Assembly: GCF_002195995.1 (NCBI RefSeq)
Contig: NZ_NHON01000006.1
Location: 1 to 64,000 of the forward strand
Reading direction: 5' to 3'
Length of the DNA: 64,000 bases
Origin: Inquilinus limosus
Lineage (GTDB): Bacteria > Pseudomonadota > Alphaproteobacteria > DSM-16000 > Inquilinaceae
Position numbers and translations under genes: made by a program. The notes below the pieces were generated by a model that had not been told where the DNA came from, made no database searches, and saw only the letters and a program-made list of their open reading frames with translations. Shown here in pieces: positions 16,862 through 27,009 of the stretch. Within the stretch, counting starts at the first letter, position 1. Every line of letters begins with the position of its first letter.

Positions 16862-16976
16862 CAGCGACAGGATTCCTTCGACCAAAGTCGGAGGTGGTAC
16901 GCGACGGGTTCACAACCCGAAGCACGGCACGTTACGCTCATTGCCGGACATAAGATCCGCAACGGGAGGAACGGCC

Positions 16977-17945
16977 ATGCAGCTGAGTCGCGACGACCTT
17001 TTGCGTGCCTATCGCCAGATGCGCCTGATCCGTGAGTTCGAGGATCGGGTGCATCTCGAATTCGCCACCGGGGACATTCCGGGCTTCGTCCATCTCTATG
17101 CCGGCGAGGAGGCCAGCGCCGTCGGCGTCTGCCTGCACCTGACCGACCGGGATTCGATCGCCAGCACCCATCGCGGCCATGGCCACTGCATCGCCAAGGA
17201 CTGCGATCCGGTGGCGATGATGAAGGAGATCTACGGCCGCAAGGACGGGCTGTGCGGCGGCAAGGGCGGGTCGATGCACATCGCCGACCTGTCCAAGGGC
17301 ATGATGGGCGCCAACGGCATCGTCGGCGGCGGCCCGCCGCTGATCTGCGGCGCCGCGCTGGCGGCCAAGACGCTGGGCACCGGCGGCGTCGCCGTGTCCT
17401 TCACCGGCGACGGCGGCTCGAACCAGGGCACCACCTGCGAGGCGCTGAACCTGGCCACGGTGTGGAAGCTGCCGGCGATCTTCGTGTTCGAGAACAACGG
17501 CTATGCCGAGGCGACCTCCAGCAAATACTCGGTCAGCTGCAAGGACATTGTCGAGCGTGCCCAGGCTTTCGGCATGCCCGGCGTCGTGGTCGACGGCCAC
17601 GACTTCTTCGCGGTGTGGGAGGCCGCGCGGGAGGCGATCGAGCGGGCCAGGTCCGGCGGCGGCCCGACCCTGATCGAGGTCAAGCTGAACCGCTACTACG
17701 GCCATTTCGAGGGCGACGCCCAGACCTACCGCGCCCCCGGCGAGGTCGATGCCATCCGGGCCCAGCGCGACAGCCTGGACCTGTTCCGCAACCGGGTCAC
17801 CGAGGCGGGGCTGCTGGATATCGCGCAGATGGACGCCATCGACGCCGAGATCAGGCAGGCGATCGACCGCGCCGTGGTCGACGCCAAGGCCGCCGCGGTG
17901 CCGGGGCCGGCCGACCTCCTGACTGACGTCTACGTCTCGTATTGA
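16977..17945 (+). CDS. acoA: TPP-dependent dehydrogenase E1 alpha, acetoin dehydrogenase type (AcoA)
   Basis: A 322-residue E1 alpha subunit. The TPP/Mg2+ site is in TGDGGSNQGTTCEALNLA with the terminating ENN of VFENNGYAEAT. It decarboxylates a 2-oxo acid or acetoin with TPP and passes the acyl or hydroxyethyl group to lipoyl-E2. Acetoin as substrate is inferred from the neighbour at 18986, whose lipoyl-alpha/beta-hydrolase fusion is the AcoC form. ATG 16977 has GGGAGGAAC upstream. It is the first gene of an acoABC operon, distinct from the pyruvate dehydrogenase genes at 42415-46261. No aco activator gene is adjacent. Confidence 0.85.
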   Translation: MQLSRDDLLRAYRQMRLIREFEDRVHLEFATGDIPGFVHLYAGEEASAVGVCLHLTDRDSIASTHRGHGHCIAKDCDPVAMMKEIYGRKDGLCGGKGGSMHIADLSKGMMGANGIVGGGPPLICGAALAAKTLGTGGVAVSFTGDGGSNQGTTCEALNLATVWKLPAIFVFENNGYAEATSSKYSVSCKDIVERAQAFGMPGVVVDGHDFFAVWEAAREAIERARSGGGPTLIEVKLNRYYGHFEGDAQTYRAPGEVDAIRAQRDSLDLFRNRVTEAGLLDIAQMDAIDAEIRQAIDRAVVDAKAAAVPGPADLLTDVYVSY

Positions 17946-17957
17946 GGGAGGCAGGGC

Positions 17958-18989
17958 ATGAGCAAAAAGAGCTTCCGCCAGGCGGTCAACGAGGCGCTGG
18001 CGCAGGAGATGCGGCGCGACCCGCGCGTGATCCTGATGGGCGAGGACATCTCCGGCGGTTCCGGCGCGCCGGGCGAGCAGGACGCCTGGGGCGGGCCGCT
18101 CGGCGTCACCAAGGGGCTGTACAAGGAGTTCGGTCCCAGCCGCGTGCTGGACACGCCGATCACCGAGAGCGCCTTCATCGGCGCCGCGGCCGGCGCGGCA
18201 GCCAGCGGACTGCGCCCCGTCGCCGAGCTGATGTTCGTCGACTTCATGGGCGTCTGCTTCGACCAGATCTTCAACCAGGCCGCCAAGTTCCGCTACATGT
18301 TCGGCGGCAAGGCGGTGACGCCGCTGACCATCCGCACCATGTACGGCGCCGGCTTTCGCGCCGCGGCCCAGCACAGCCAGTGCCTGTACCCGGTGTTCAC
18401 CCACATCCCCGGGCTGAAATGCGTGGTGCCGTCCTCGCCCTATGAGGCGAAGGGCCTGCTGATCCAGGCGATCCGCGACGACGACCCGGTGATCTTCTTC
18501 GAGCACAAGGTGCTGTACGACATGGAGGAGGAGGTGCCGGACGAGCCCTACACCATCCCCTTCGGCGAGGCGAACCTGGTACGTGAGGGCGAGGACGTCA
18601 CCATCGTCGCCATCGGCCGCATGGTGCAGATGGCCAAGGCGGCGGCCGAGGCGCTGGCCAGGGAAGGCGTCGACTGCACCATCATCGACCCGCGCACGAC
18701 CTCGCCGCTCGACATGGACACGATCCTGGAGAGCGTGGAGGAGACCGGGCGGCTGGTGGTGGTGGATGAGGCCAGCCCGCGCTGCAACATCGCCACCGAC
18801 ATCTCGGCCCAGGTGGCGGACCAGGCCTTCGGGGCGCTGAAGGCGCCGATCAAGATGGTGTCGCCGCCGCATGTGCCGGTGCCGTTCTCGGCGGCGCTGG
18901 AGGATCTGTACATCCCGAACGCCGACAAGGTGGCGGCCGCGGTGCGCACGGTGATGGGCGCGCCGGACCGGCGGGAGGCGGCCGAATGA
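17958..18989 (+). CDS. acoB: TPP-dependent dehydrogenase E1 beta, acetoin dehydrogenase type (AcoB)
   Basis: A 343-residue E1 beta subunit with the transketolase pyrimidine domain (opening SKKSFRQAVNEALAQEMRRD, then VILMGEDISGG) and the C-terminal domain that contacts E2. It completes the alpha2beta2 E1 tetramer with the preceding gene, 12 bases upstream. Unlike PdhB at 43502 it has no N-terminal lipoyl domain, which separates the two systems. Its stop overlaps the acoC start by 4 bases. Confidence 0.87.
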   Translation: MSKKSFRQAVNEALAQEMRRDPRVILMGEDISGGSGAPGEQDAWGGPLGVTKGLYKEFGPSRVLDTPITESAFIGAAAGAAASGLRPVAELMFVDFMGVCFDQIFNQAAKFRYMFGGKAVTPLTIRTMYGAGFRAAAQHSQCLYPVFTHIPGLKCVVPSSPYEAKGLLIQAIRDDDPVIFFEHKVLYDMEEEVPDEPYTIPFGEANLVREGEDVTIVAIGRMVQMAKAAAEALAREGVDCTIIDPRTTSPLDMDTILESVEETGRLVVVDEASPRCNIATDISAQVADQAFGALKAPIKMVSPPHVPVPFSAALEDLYIPNADKVAAAVRTVMGAPDRREAAE

Positions 18990-20104
18990 CCGGGACGATC
19001 CACCCGATCACCATGCCGAAATGGGGCCTGGCGATGACCGAGGGGCTGCTCGCCGCCTGGACGGCGGAGGAGGGGGCGCGAATCGAGCCGGGCACCGAGA
19101 TCGTCGACATCGAGACCAGCAAGATCACCAACGCGCTGGAATCGACGGTCGCCGGCACGCTGCGCCGGCGGGTGGCCGAGGAGGGGCAGACCCTGCCGGT
19201 CGGCGCCCTGCTCGGCGTGGTGGTCGAGGGCGAGGTCGAGGACGGCGAGCTCGACCGCTTCATCGCCGCCTTCCAGGCCGAGGCGGCGGCCGCGGCCGAA
19301 AGCGCCGCCCCGCCGCCCGAGCCCAAGGTGATCCAGGCCGCCGGCCGGCCGGTCCGGGCCCTGGTGACGGGGGAGGGCGACGGTACGCCGGTCGTGCTGA
19401 TCCACGGCTTCGGCGGCGACCTCAACAACTGGCTGTTCACCCAGCCGGCGCTGGCCGGCCGCCCGGTCCATGCCATCGACCTGCCGGGCCATGGCGGCTC
19501 CGGCAAGGAGGTCGGGGCGGGCGACATCGCAGCGCTATCCGGCGCGGTGCTGGCCTATCTCGACGCCGCCGGCATCGGCAAGGCGCATCTGGCCGGCCAT
19601 TCCATGGGCGGAGCGGTGGCGCTGGCCCTGGCTCTGGACTCGCCCGACCGGGTGGCCTCGGCAACTCTGATCGCCCCGGCCGGCCTCGGCGCCGAGATCA
19701 ACAGCGGCTACATCGACGGCTTCATCGGGGCGCAGAAGCGCAAGGACCTGAAGCCGCATCTCGAGGCGCTGTTCGCCGACCCCGATCTGGTCACCCGCGA
19801 CCTGGTCGAGGATGTGCTGAAATACAAGCGCCTGGACGGGGTCGAGGCGGCGTTGAAGACGATCGCCGGCGCCGTCTTCCCCGGCGGCCGCCAGGCGGTG
19901 TCGCTGCGCGACCGGATCGGCAGTGCCAAGGTGCCGGTCCAGGTGATCTGGGGCACGGCCGACGCGATCGTGCCGGCCGCCCATGCCGACGGGCTGCCGG
20001 ACTCGGTCCCGGTACATCGCTTCGACGGCAAGGGCCACATGGTCCATATGGAGGCGGCGGCCGAGGTCAACCGGCTGATCGCGGACTTCGTCGCCGCGCA
20101 TTGA
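18986..20104 (+). CDS. acoC: Dihydrolipoamide acetyltransferase-like AcoC: lipoyl domain fused to alpha/beta hydrolase
   Basis: A 372-residue two-domain protein. Residues 4-80 are a lipoyl domain with the modified lysine K46 in DIETSKITNALES. After a short Ala/Pro linker, residues about 120-370 form an alpha/beta-hydrolase: HGFGGD oxyanion region, nucleophile S206 in GHSMGGA, acid in GTADAIVP, and His in GKGHMVHME. It lacks the usual 2-oxoacid acyltransferase catalytic domain. This layout is that of AcoC from acetoin-degrading bacteria. Operon with acoA and acoB, ATGA overlap. The E3 component must come from elsewhere, possibly Lpd at 46353. Confidence 0.88.
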   Translation: MTGTIHPITMPKWGLAMTEGLLAAWTAEEGARIEPGTEIVDIETSKITNALESTVAGTLRRRVAEEGQTLPVGALLGVVVEGEVEDGELDRFIAAFQAEAAAAAESAAPPPEPKVIQAAGRPVRALVTGEGDGTPVVLIHGFGGDLNNWLFTQPALAGRPVHAIDLPGHGGSGKEVGAGDIAALSGAVLAYLDAAGIGKAHLAGHSMGGAVALALALDSPDRVASATLIAPAGLGAEINSGYIDGFIGAQKRKDLKPHLEALFADPDLVTRDLVEDVLKYKRLDGVEAALKTIAGAVFPGGRQAVSLRDRIGSAKVPVQVIWGTADAIVPAAHADGLPDSVPVHRFDGKGHMVHMEAAAEVNRLIADFVAAH

Positions 20105-20283
20105 ACGGAGGCGGGGCCGGGCCCTTGCACCGCCTGGCCCCTCCGGCTAGCCTGTTGGCCGCGTGCAAGACGCATCCGGTCCGCGGGAAGGGCAGCGCCC
20201 ACTTGCCGAGAGACGAGCTTCCAGCGTCGGTCCTTCTTTCTGCCCGTTGATGCGGATGCCGGGCGTGTGAAAGGAGGAGCGTC

Positions 20284-21786
20284 ATGCCCCATCCCTATGC
20301 CCAGGACCTGCCCGCATCGCCCGATCCGGAGCAGCAGAAGAAGCGCGCCAAGGACCTGCTGAAGGCGCTGCGCGCCGGCGAGGCCACGGCGATCGCAAGG
20401 GTCCGCTACAGCCATCCCCGGCTGGCCCACCGCCCCGATGCCGAGCTGGTCGCCGCGGCGAAGCTGAGCGACGCGCAATGGGTGATCGCCCGCGAATACG
20501 GCTTCGCCAGCTGGCGGAAGCTGCAGGCGCATCTGGCCGGCGAGCCGCCGGAGATCGCCCGGCCCTTCGAGACCGAGCTGCAATATTATCGCGACCGTGC
20601 CGCCGGGATCCGCAGCAACCACCGCACCGGCGAGGCCGGGTCGCTGCGCCTGGTCCAGCGCTTCCATCCGCGCTTCGCCGCGGCGTCGGAGGCCGAGATC
20701 CGTGCCGCGGATTTGAGCCAGGAGGATGCCGAGCTGGTGGTTGCCCGCAGCCACGGCTTCGACGGCTGGGACGGGTTCGCCGCCCGGATCGAGGCGATGC
20801 AGGCGGGCCGGGCCGAGGAGCCGTTCCGCACCGCCTTCGAGGCGATCCGCGGTGACGACCGCGCGGGCCTGGCGGCCGTGCTGGCGACCGATCCCGGCCT
20901 GGTCAACGCCCGCGGCACCAACGGCAACCGGCTGCTGATGCTGGCGATCTCGATGGACCGGCTGGTTCTGGCCGGCGATCTGCTCGACGCCGGGGCCGAC
21001 CCCGCGCTGACCAACGACAAGGGCTGGGGGCCGCTGCACGACATCGCCTATGGCGGCGGCCGCGGCGACCGGGAGGCTCGCATGACCCTGCTCGACCGGC
21101 TGATCGCGGCCGGCGGCTCGGTCGAAGCAGAGGCTTACGGCGACGGCGGTACGCCCCTGGCGGTGGCGCTGTTCTGGGGCCACGCGGACATGGCGGAGCG
21201 GCTGGCGGCGGAGGTGGTGGCGCCGCTGAACCTGCGCATCGCCGCCGGTCTCGGCCGGATGGACCTGGTCGCGCTGTTCTTCGAGGCCGACGGCACCCTG
21301 CGGCCGGAGGCGGGGTACCATCGCGGCTTCTACCGGCCGCATAGCGGCTTCCCGGAATGGCACATGACCGGCGCGTCGCAGGAGGTGCTGGACGAGGCGC
21401 TGACCTGGGCCGCGCGCAGCGGCCGGATCGAGGCGATGGCCGAGCTGCTGGCCCGCGGCGCCGATATCGACGGCGTGCCGCACAACGGCGCCGCCCTGCA
21501 CTGGGCGCTGCTGGCGCACCGGGCGGAGGCGGTGGACTGGCTGCTGGGGCAGGGGGCGGATGCCAGCCGGCGCGCCGTCTGGGGCGACAGCGCCGACGTC
21601 ACGCCGCTGCACATGGCGGCCGGCTGGGCCGATAATCCCGGCGCCGCCCGGCTGCTGCTGCGGCACGGGGCGGACCCGACCCTCCGCGACCGGACCTACG
21701 ACAGCACGCCGCTCGGCTGGGCCGAGCATTTCGGCCATCCCGAGGTGGCCGCCGTGCTGAGAGGCGGTGCGGAGAGCGGGGCCTGA
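20284..21786 (+). CDS. Ankyrin-repeat protein
   Basis: A 500-residue soluble protein with no signal peptide. Residues 1 to about 165 contain two related helical units, each with a WVIAREYGFASWRKL or LVVARSHGFDGWDGF-like block. From about 180 onward, ankyrin repeats follow, for example NRLLMLAISMDRLVLAGDLL, GWGPLHDIAYGGG, GAALHWALLAHRAEAVDWLL and VTPLHMAAGWADNPGAARLL, ending STPLGWAEHFGHPEVAAVL. Ankyrin arrays mediate protein-protein contact; no enzyme motif is visible. GGAGG precedes the ATG. Function unknown. Confidence 0.85.
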   Translation: MPHPYAQDLPASPDPEQQKKRAKDLLKALRAGEATAIARVRYSHPRLAHRPDAELVAAAKLSDAQWVIAREYGFASWRKLQAHLAGEPPEIARPFETELQYYRDRAAGIRSNHRTGEAGSLRLVQRFHPRFAAASEAEIRAADLSQEDAELVVARSHGFDGWDGFAARIEAMQAGRAEEPFRTAFEAIRGDDRAGLAAVLATDPGLVNARGTNGNRLLMLAISMDRLVLAGDLLDAGADPALTNDKGWGPLHDIAYGGGRGDREARMTLLDRLIAAGGSVEAEAYGDGGTPLAVALFWGHADMAERLAAEVVAPLNLRIAAGLGRMDLVALFFEADGTLRPEAGYHRGFYRPHSGFPEWHMTGASQEVLDEALTWAARSGRIEAMAELLARGADIDGVPHNGAALHWALLAHRAEAVDWLLGQGADASRRAVWGDSADVTPLHMAAGWADNPGAARLLLRHGADPTLRDRTYDSTPLGWAEHFGHPEVAAVLRGGAESGA

Positions 21787-21794
21787 CCTGCCGG

Positions 21795-21825
21795 CCGGTC
21801 CGGGGCATCGCTGGCCCCGGACCGG
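21795..21825. terminator. Hairpin between convergent genes
   Basis: CCGGTCCGGGG and CCCCGGACCGG form a perfect 11-bp stem with a 9-base loop, located between the stop of the ankyrin gene and the stop of the convergent membrane-protein gene. No clear T-tract on either side, so termination or mRNA 3'-end protection is inferred from position. Confidence 0.5.
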
Positions 21826-21831
21826 TCGCCC

Positions 21832-22542
21832 TCACACGGGCCGGTCCCGCAGTCGGCGCAGCAGCGACAGGGTGTAGAGCAGGACGAACAGATAGATGAA
21901 CAGCTCCTGCTGCTCGGCGGCGCGGTACGGCTTGGGCCCCTGGCCGAAGCCGAACAGGTGCAGCCATTCCGGCAGGATCGTCACCAGCACCAGCGCCGCC
22001 GCGGTGAAGCCGGCGAAGGTCGGCATCAGCCACCAGGGGCGGGCGATGCGCAGCCGGCCGGTCGCGGCCGTCACCAGCGGGTAGAGGATGCCGCCGACAT
22101 AGATCGCGGTCTCCAGCAGCGCCCGCGGCTTCTGGTCGAACCAGGCGGAGGTGTTGTGCAGGTTGGTCTCGTGCTGGTCGTTGACCTGGGCGAACCAGCC
22201 CTCGGCCGCCCAGCCGGCGTAATGCTGGCCCCAGCTGATCTCCTCGCCGAGCATGTAGAACGACCCCAGCGCCAGCAGGGCCGCCCAGATCGTCAGGCCG
22301 CGATCCCGTGCGGCACGGGCGCGCCCGAACAGGACCAAGCTGGCGATCAGCGACGCCAGCAGGATGGCCGCCTGGGTATTCTCGAGCACGCCGAGCTCGC
22401 CTTCGAGCACGGTCATGCGCAGATCGGGACGGAGATAGAGGGCGAGGCTGAAGGCCAGGAACAGGGCGAGCGGCAGGATGACGGTGATGCCGAAAGGCAG
22501 ATCATCGGCCGCCCGCGTGCGGGACGGGGCGAAGGTAACCAA
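21832..22542 (-). CDS. Uncharacterised integral membrane protein
   Basis: A 236-residue protein with about six hydrophobic segments (for example ITVILPLALFLAFSLALYL, AAILLASLIASLVLF, LTIWAALLALGSFYML and LFIYLFVLLYTLSLL). The conserved-looking polar block LGEEISWGQHYAGW sits at the end of a membrane helix, and QVNDQHETNLHN follows in a loop; acidic and histidine residues there could form a metal or catalytic site. I do not recognise a characterised family. It is single, convergent with the ankyrin gene. Confidence 0.75.
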   Translation of the reverse strand: MVTFAPSRTRAADDLPFGITVILPLALFLAFSLALYLRPDLRMTVLEGELGVLENTQAAILLASLIASLVLFGRARAARDRGLTIWAALLALGSFYMLGEEISWGQHYAGWAAEGWFAQVNDQHETNLHNTSAWFDQKPRALLETAIYVGGILYPLVTAATGRLRIARPWWLMPTFAGFTAAALVLVTILPEWLHLFGFGQGPKPYRAAEQQELFIYLFVLLYTLSLLRRLRDRPV

Positions 22543-22644
22543 TGACTCGAAACTCCAAGAACCGATGCCCCTCGGCCCTGGTGTTACGGAATTATGACGG
22601 CCGTGTCGACCTGCAATCTCCGGCTGTGGCGGATGCCCGCCAAC

Positions 22645-23043
22645 TCACTCCAATGGCGAATCGTCGTCCCCGCCGATGGCGTCCTGGACCGCATCGACCG
22701 CGGCGTCCTGCACGACGGCGGTGGCCGCGTCCTGCACGGCGTTGATCGCCGAGTCCTGAAGGTCGCTGACCGGCTGCAGCGCGGTGTCGGCGGCCTGCCG
22801 CAGGGAGGCGAAGGCCGAATCGGCCGAGGCCAGCAGATGCCGGAAGCCTGGGACGCTCTCGCAATGGGCGCGCGGCGCCGAAGAGACCGCCAGCGCCTGC
22901 TCGCAGCGTTCCAGGCTGCCGGCCAGGATCGCCACCGGCGCCGGGGCCGCGTCGTCGCCGCTGTCCTCGATCAGGTAATAGACCGGCGTGACAGCCGCCC
23001 GGGCCATGATCGCCGCTGCGAAGATGATCACTGCCGATCGCAT
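22645..23043 (-). CDS. Hypothetical protein with N-terminal signal or anchor
   Basis: A 132-residue protein. The start at 23043 (MRSAVIIFAAAIMARAAV) gives a hydrophobic signal or anchor; the longer open frame above runs antisense through the tRNA-Gln gene and is not credible. The remainder has two Cys residues (LERCEQAL, RAHCESV) that could form a disulfide, and an Ala/Asp/Val-rich repetitive tail (AINAVQDAATAVVQDAAVDAVQDAI) that looks like an amphipathic helix with a heptad-like VQDA repeat. No family recognised. Confidence 0.6.
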   Translation of the reverse strand: MRSAVIIFAAAIMARAAVTPVYYLIEDSGDDAAPAPVAILAGSLERCEQALAVSSAPRAHCESVPGFRHLLASADSAFASLRQAADTALQPVSDLQDSAINAVQDAATAVVQDAAVDAVQDAIGGDDDSPLE

Positions 23044-23186
23044 GCTCGGCCTCGCCGGTCGGTTTCGGGAGGGCCCGACCGTACACGCCGGGGGCAGCCG
23101 AAGGCCAGACCGGGATTGTCGCAAGGCAATGCTGATGGCTTCGCGGAAGCCGCGCACGGTGCCAAATTGTCCGGAAAGGCCGGAGT

Positions 23187-23260
23187 TGGCTGGGGGACTA
23201 GGATTCGAACCTAGGCTGGCGGAGTCAGAGTCCGCTGTCCTACCACTAGACGATCCCCCA
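23187..23260 (-). tRNA. tRNA-Gln (anticodon CTG)
   Basis: A complete cloverleaf reads on the minus strand. The acceptor arms are TGGGGGA and TCCCCCA, with discriminator G and an encoded CCA. The anticodon stem GCGGA/TCCGC closes the loop CTCTGAC, giving anticodon CTG at 34-36, which reads CAG. The T-arm is CTAGGTTCGAATCCTAG. Length is 74 nt with CCA. Confidence 0.97.
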
Positions 23261-23433
23261 GCGGCCGGCGGGAGGGTGTCTACCCCAGCGATCCGCCCGT
23301 GTAAAGGCCTGTGTGAACGAACGGCAGCCATGTCGATAGAGGATGCGACTCCCGGCCCATTTCCTCTTTGGTCGTGGCTGCGCTACAGTTCGATGAAGGG
23401 ACGGAGGCGCCGTTCGAAACGGGACGGACGGCC

Positions 23434-24480
23434 ATGGAAGGAATGTCAGTGGTGGAGTCGATCGCGATCTCGGAGGCCACCGCGGCCGGCGATCGACGTC
23501 GGGCCGCGAAGCCCGAACCTCTCTACGCCGCGGTGGATCTCGGCACCAACAACTGCCGGCTGCTGATCGCGCGCGCCGCGACCGGCGGCTTCCAGGTGGT
23601 CGACGCGTTCAGCCGCATCGTCCGGCTGGGCGAGGGCGTCGGCGCGACCGGGCGGCTGCAGCCGGAGGCGATGCAGCGCACGCTGTCGGCGCTGCGCATC
23701 TGCGCCGCCAAGATCCGGCGCCAGAACGTGATCCTGTCGCGCGCCGTGGCGACCGAGGCCTGCCGCCAGGCCGACAACTTCCCGGCCTTTCGCGACCGGG
23801 TGCGGCGCGAGACCGGGCTGAAGCTGGAGATGATCCCGGCGGCGGAGGAGGCGCGCCTGGCCGCGGCCGGCTGCGCCCCGCTGCTGGACCCCGCGATCCC
23901 GCACGCGATCATCTTCGACATCGGCGGCGGGTCGACCGAGCTGACCTGGCTGGAGATCGATTCCGACGGCCATCCGGTGACGCTCGACGCGCTCAGCATG
24001 CCGCTCGGCGTCGTCTCGCTGGCCGAGCAGCATGGCGGCCACGAGGTCTCGCCGGAGACCTATGCGGCGATGAGCGCCGCCACCGCCGCCGCCCTGGCCG
24101 GGTTCGAGGCGCGCAACAACCTGCGCGGGCTGGTCGACCAGGGCCGGGTGCAGATGATCGGCTCCTCCGGCACCGTCACCACCCTGGCCGGTGTGCATCT
24201 CGGCCTGCCGCGCTACATCCGGTCCGAGGTCGATGGCTGCACCCTGACCTTCGAGGAGGCGCGGCGCGCCAGCCGCATGCTGCTGGGCCTCGACTATGCC
24301 GGGCGGTCGTCCTATCCCTGCATCGGCCGCGACCGCGCCGACCTGGTGCTGGCCGGCTGTGCCATCCTCGAGGCGATCTGCGACACCTGGCCGGTCGGCA
24401 AGCTGCGGGTGGGTGACCGCGGCGTGCGCGAGGGCATCCTGTTCGACCTGCTGGCCGAGGCGCAGAAGCGCCACGCCTGA
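23434..24480 (+). CDS. Ppx/GppA family exopolyphosphatase/guanosine pentaphosphatase
   Basis: A 348-residue protein of the ASKHA ATPase-fold superfamily. YAAVDLGTNNCRLLIA is the phosphate-1 loop and IIFDIGGGSTELTWLE the phosphate-2 loop; MIGSSGTVTTLAGV is the adenosine-type motif. It removes terminal phosphate from polyphosphate or converts pppGpp to ppGpp. The length corresponds to the short, core-only Ppx/GppA form without the C-terminal HD-like domain of E. coli Ppx (about 510 residues). The start at 23434 or 23443 is uncertain. It is followed 15 bases later by rlmE, a frequent alphaproteobacterial pairing. Confidence 0.9.
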   Translation: MEGMSVVESIAISEATAAGDRRRAAKPEPLYAAVDLGTNNCRLLIARAATGGFQVVDAFSRIVRLGEGVGATGRLQPEAMQRTLSALRICAAKIRRQNVILSRAVATEACRQADNFPAFRDRVRRETGLKLEMIPAAEEARLAAAGCAPLLDPAIPHAIIFDIGGGSTELTWLEIDSDGHPVTLDALSMPLGVVSLAEQHGGHEVSPETYAAMSAATAAALAGFEARNNLRGLVDQGRVQMIGSSGTVTTLAGVHLGLPRYIRSEVDGCTLTFEEARRASRMLLGLDYAGRSSYPCIGRDRADLVLAGCAILEAICDTWPVGKLRVGDRGVREGILFDLLAEAQKRHA

Positions 24481-24495
24481 CTACATCCGGGACCG

Positions 24496-25224
24496 ATGAA
24501 GACACCGAAGAAGCCTGGAGCCGCCGGCGCGAGGGCAGGGGGGCCGAGCGGCCGCGGCAGCCGCGGCCTGACCGTGCGCGTGAAGACCGCCAAGCAGCGC
24601 ACCCCGTCCTCGACCCGCTGGCTGGAGCGCCAGCTCAACGACCCCTATGTCGCCGAGGCCAAAAGGCTGGGTTACCGGTCCCGCGCGGCCTTCAAGCTGG
24701 TGCAACTCGACGACAAGCTAGGCCTGCTGCGCCGCGGCATGCGCGTGGTCGATCTCGGCTGCGCCCCCGGCGGCTGGGTGCAGGTGGCGCTGGAGCGGGT
24801 GGGGCCGCAGGGCAAGGTGGTCGGCATCGACTATCTCGGCATGGACCCGGTGCCGGGCGCGACCATCCTGGAGCTGGACTTCCTCGACCCGACGGCGCCG
24901 GACCGGCTGAAGGCGGCGCTGGCCGGCCCGGCCGACCTCGTGCTCAGCGACATGGCGGCCCCGACGGTCGGCCATCCGGCGACCGACCATCTGCGCATCA
25001 TGGCCCTGGCCGAGACCGCGGCCGATTTCGCCCTCGACGTGCTGGTGCCGGGCGGCGCCTTCGTCGCCAAGCTGTTCCAGGGCGGGGCGGAGAAGGACCT
25101 GCTCGACATCCTGAAGCGCAACTTCGCCAAGGTCCGCCACGTCAAGCCGGCCGCCAGCCGGCAGGACAGCTCGGAAGTCTATGTCGTGGCGACGGAATTC
25201 AAAGGCCGGGAGCCGGGCGGATAG
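24496..25224 (+). CDS. rlmE: 23S rRNA 2'-O-ribose U2552 methyltransferase RlmE (FtsJ/RrmJ)
   Basis: A 242-residue FtsJ-family enzyme. The K-D-K-E catalytic tetrad can be traced: K67 in [10 protein letters not shown] in [11 protein letters not shown] in [10 protein letters not shown] and E in [14 protein letters not shown] motif [16 protein letters not shown]. It methylates the A-loop uridine of 23S rRNA late in 50S assembly. An N-terminal basic extension of about 30 residues ([19 protein letters not shown]) precedes the domain. Located 15 bases after ppx/gppA. Confidence 0.95.
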   Translation: MKTPKKPGAAGARAGGPSGRGSRGLTVRVKTAKQRTPSSTRWLERQLNDPYVAEAKRLGYRSRAAFKLVQLDDKLGLLRRGMRVVDLGCAPGGWVQVALERVGPQGKVVGIDYLGMDPVPGATILELDFLDPTAPDRLKAALAGPADLVLSDMAAPTVGHPATDHLRIMALAETAADFALDVLVPGGAFVAKLFQGGAEKDLLDILKRNFAKVRHVKPAASRQDSSEVYVVATEFKGREPGG

Positions 25225-25283
25225 GCCGCCGGCGCGTCCCGGCCCGCTCTTAAGATCCGCCCCACGCAACGCTGGCCCCCTAG

Positions 25284-26810
<1,527 letters not shown>

Positions 26811-26835
26811 GGAAGAGGGGGCCCGCTCCCCAAAC

Positions 26836-26923
26836 CGTCATTGCGAGCGCAGCGAAGCAATCCAGGGGCCAATGCGCACCGGCCCCTGGATTGCTTCGTC
26901 GGCTTCGCCTCCTCGCAATGACG
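26836..26923. repeat. Palindromic intergenic repeat (CGTCATTGCGAG family, copy 1)
   Basis: An 88-bp inverted repeat opening CGTCATTGCGAGCGCAGCG and ending CGCCTCCTCGCAATGACG, with inner arms GAAGCAATCCAGGGGCC and GGCCCCTGGATTGCTTC. Copies at 30566 and 61672 share the same left half nearly base for base. Confidence 0.85.
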
Positions 26924-27009
26924 GAGAGGGGTTGCGTCGTCCTGCGGCTGGCCCCGGCCGTCATCGCTCCCTATTCTGACTGGCCAACGCTGCAACCGGC
27001 ACGGTCGAC

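Noticed and set aside
16926-16943. Possible sigma-54 promoter before acoA (GGCAC...TTGC)
   Set aside because: The GG and GC elements are not spaced by the required 10 bases, so it does not fit the -24/-12 consensus.
20105-20283. Search for a small gene or RNA between acoC and the ankyrin gene
   Set aside because: No credible open frame with a ribosome-binding site and no convincing structure beyond weak GC-rich pairing.
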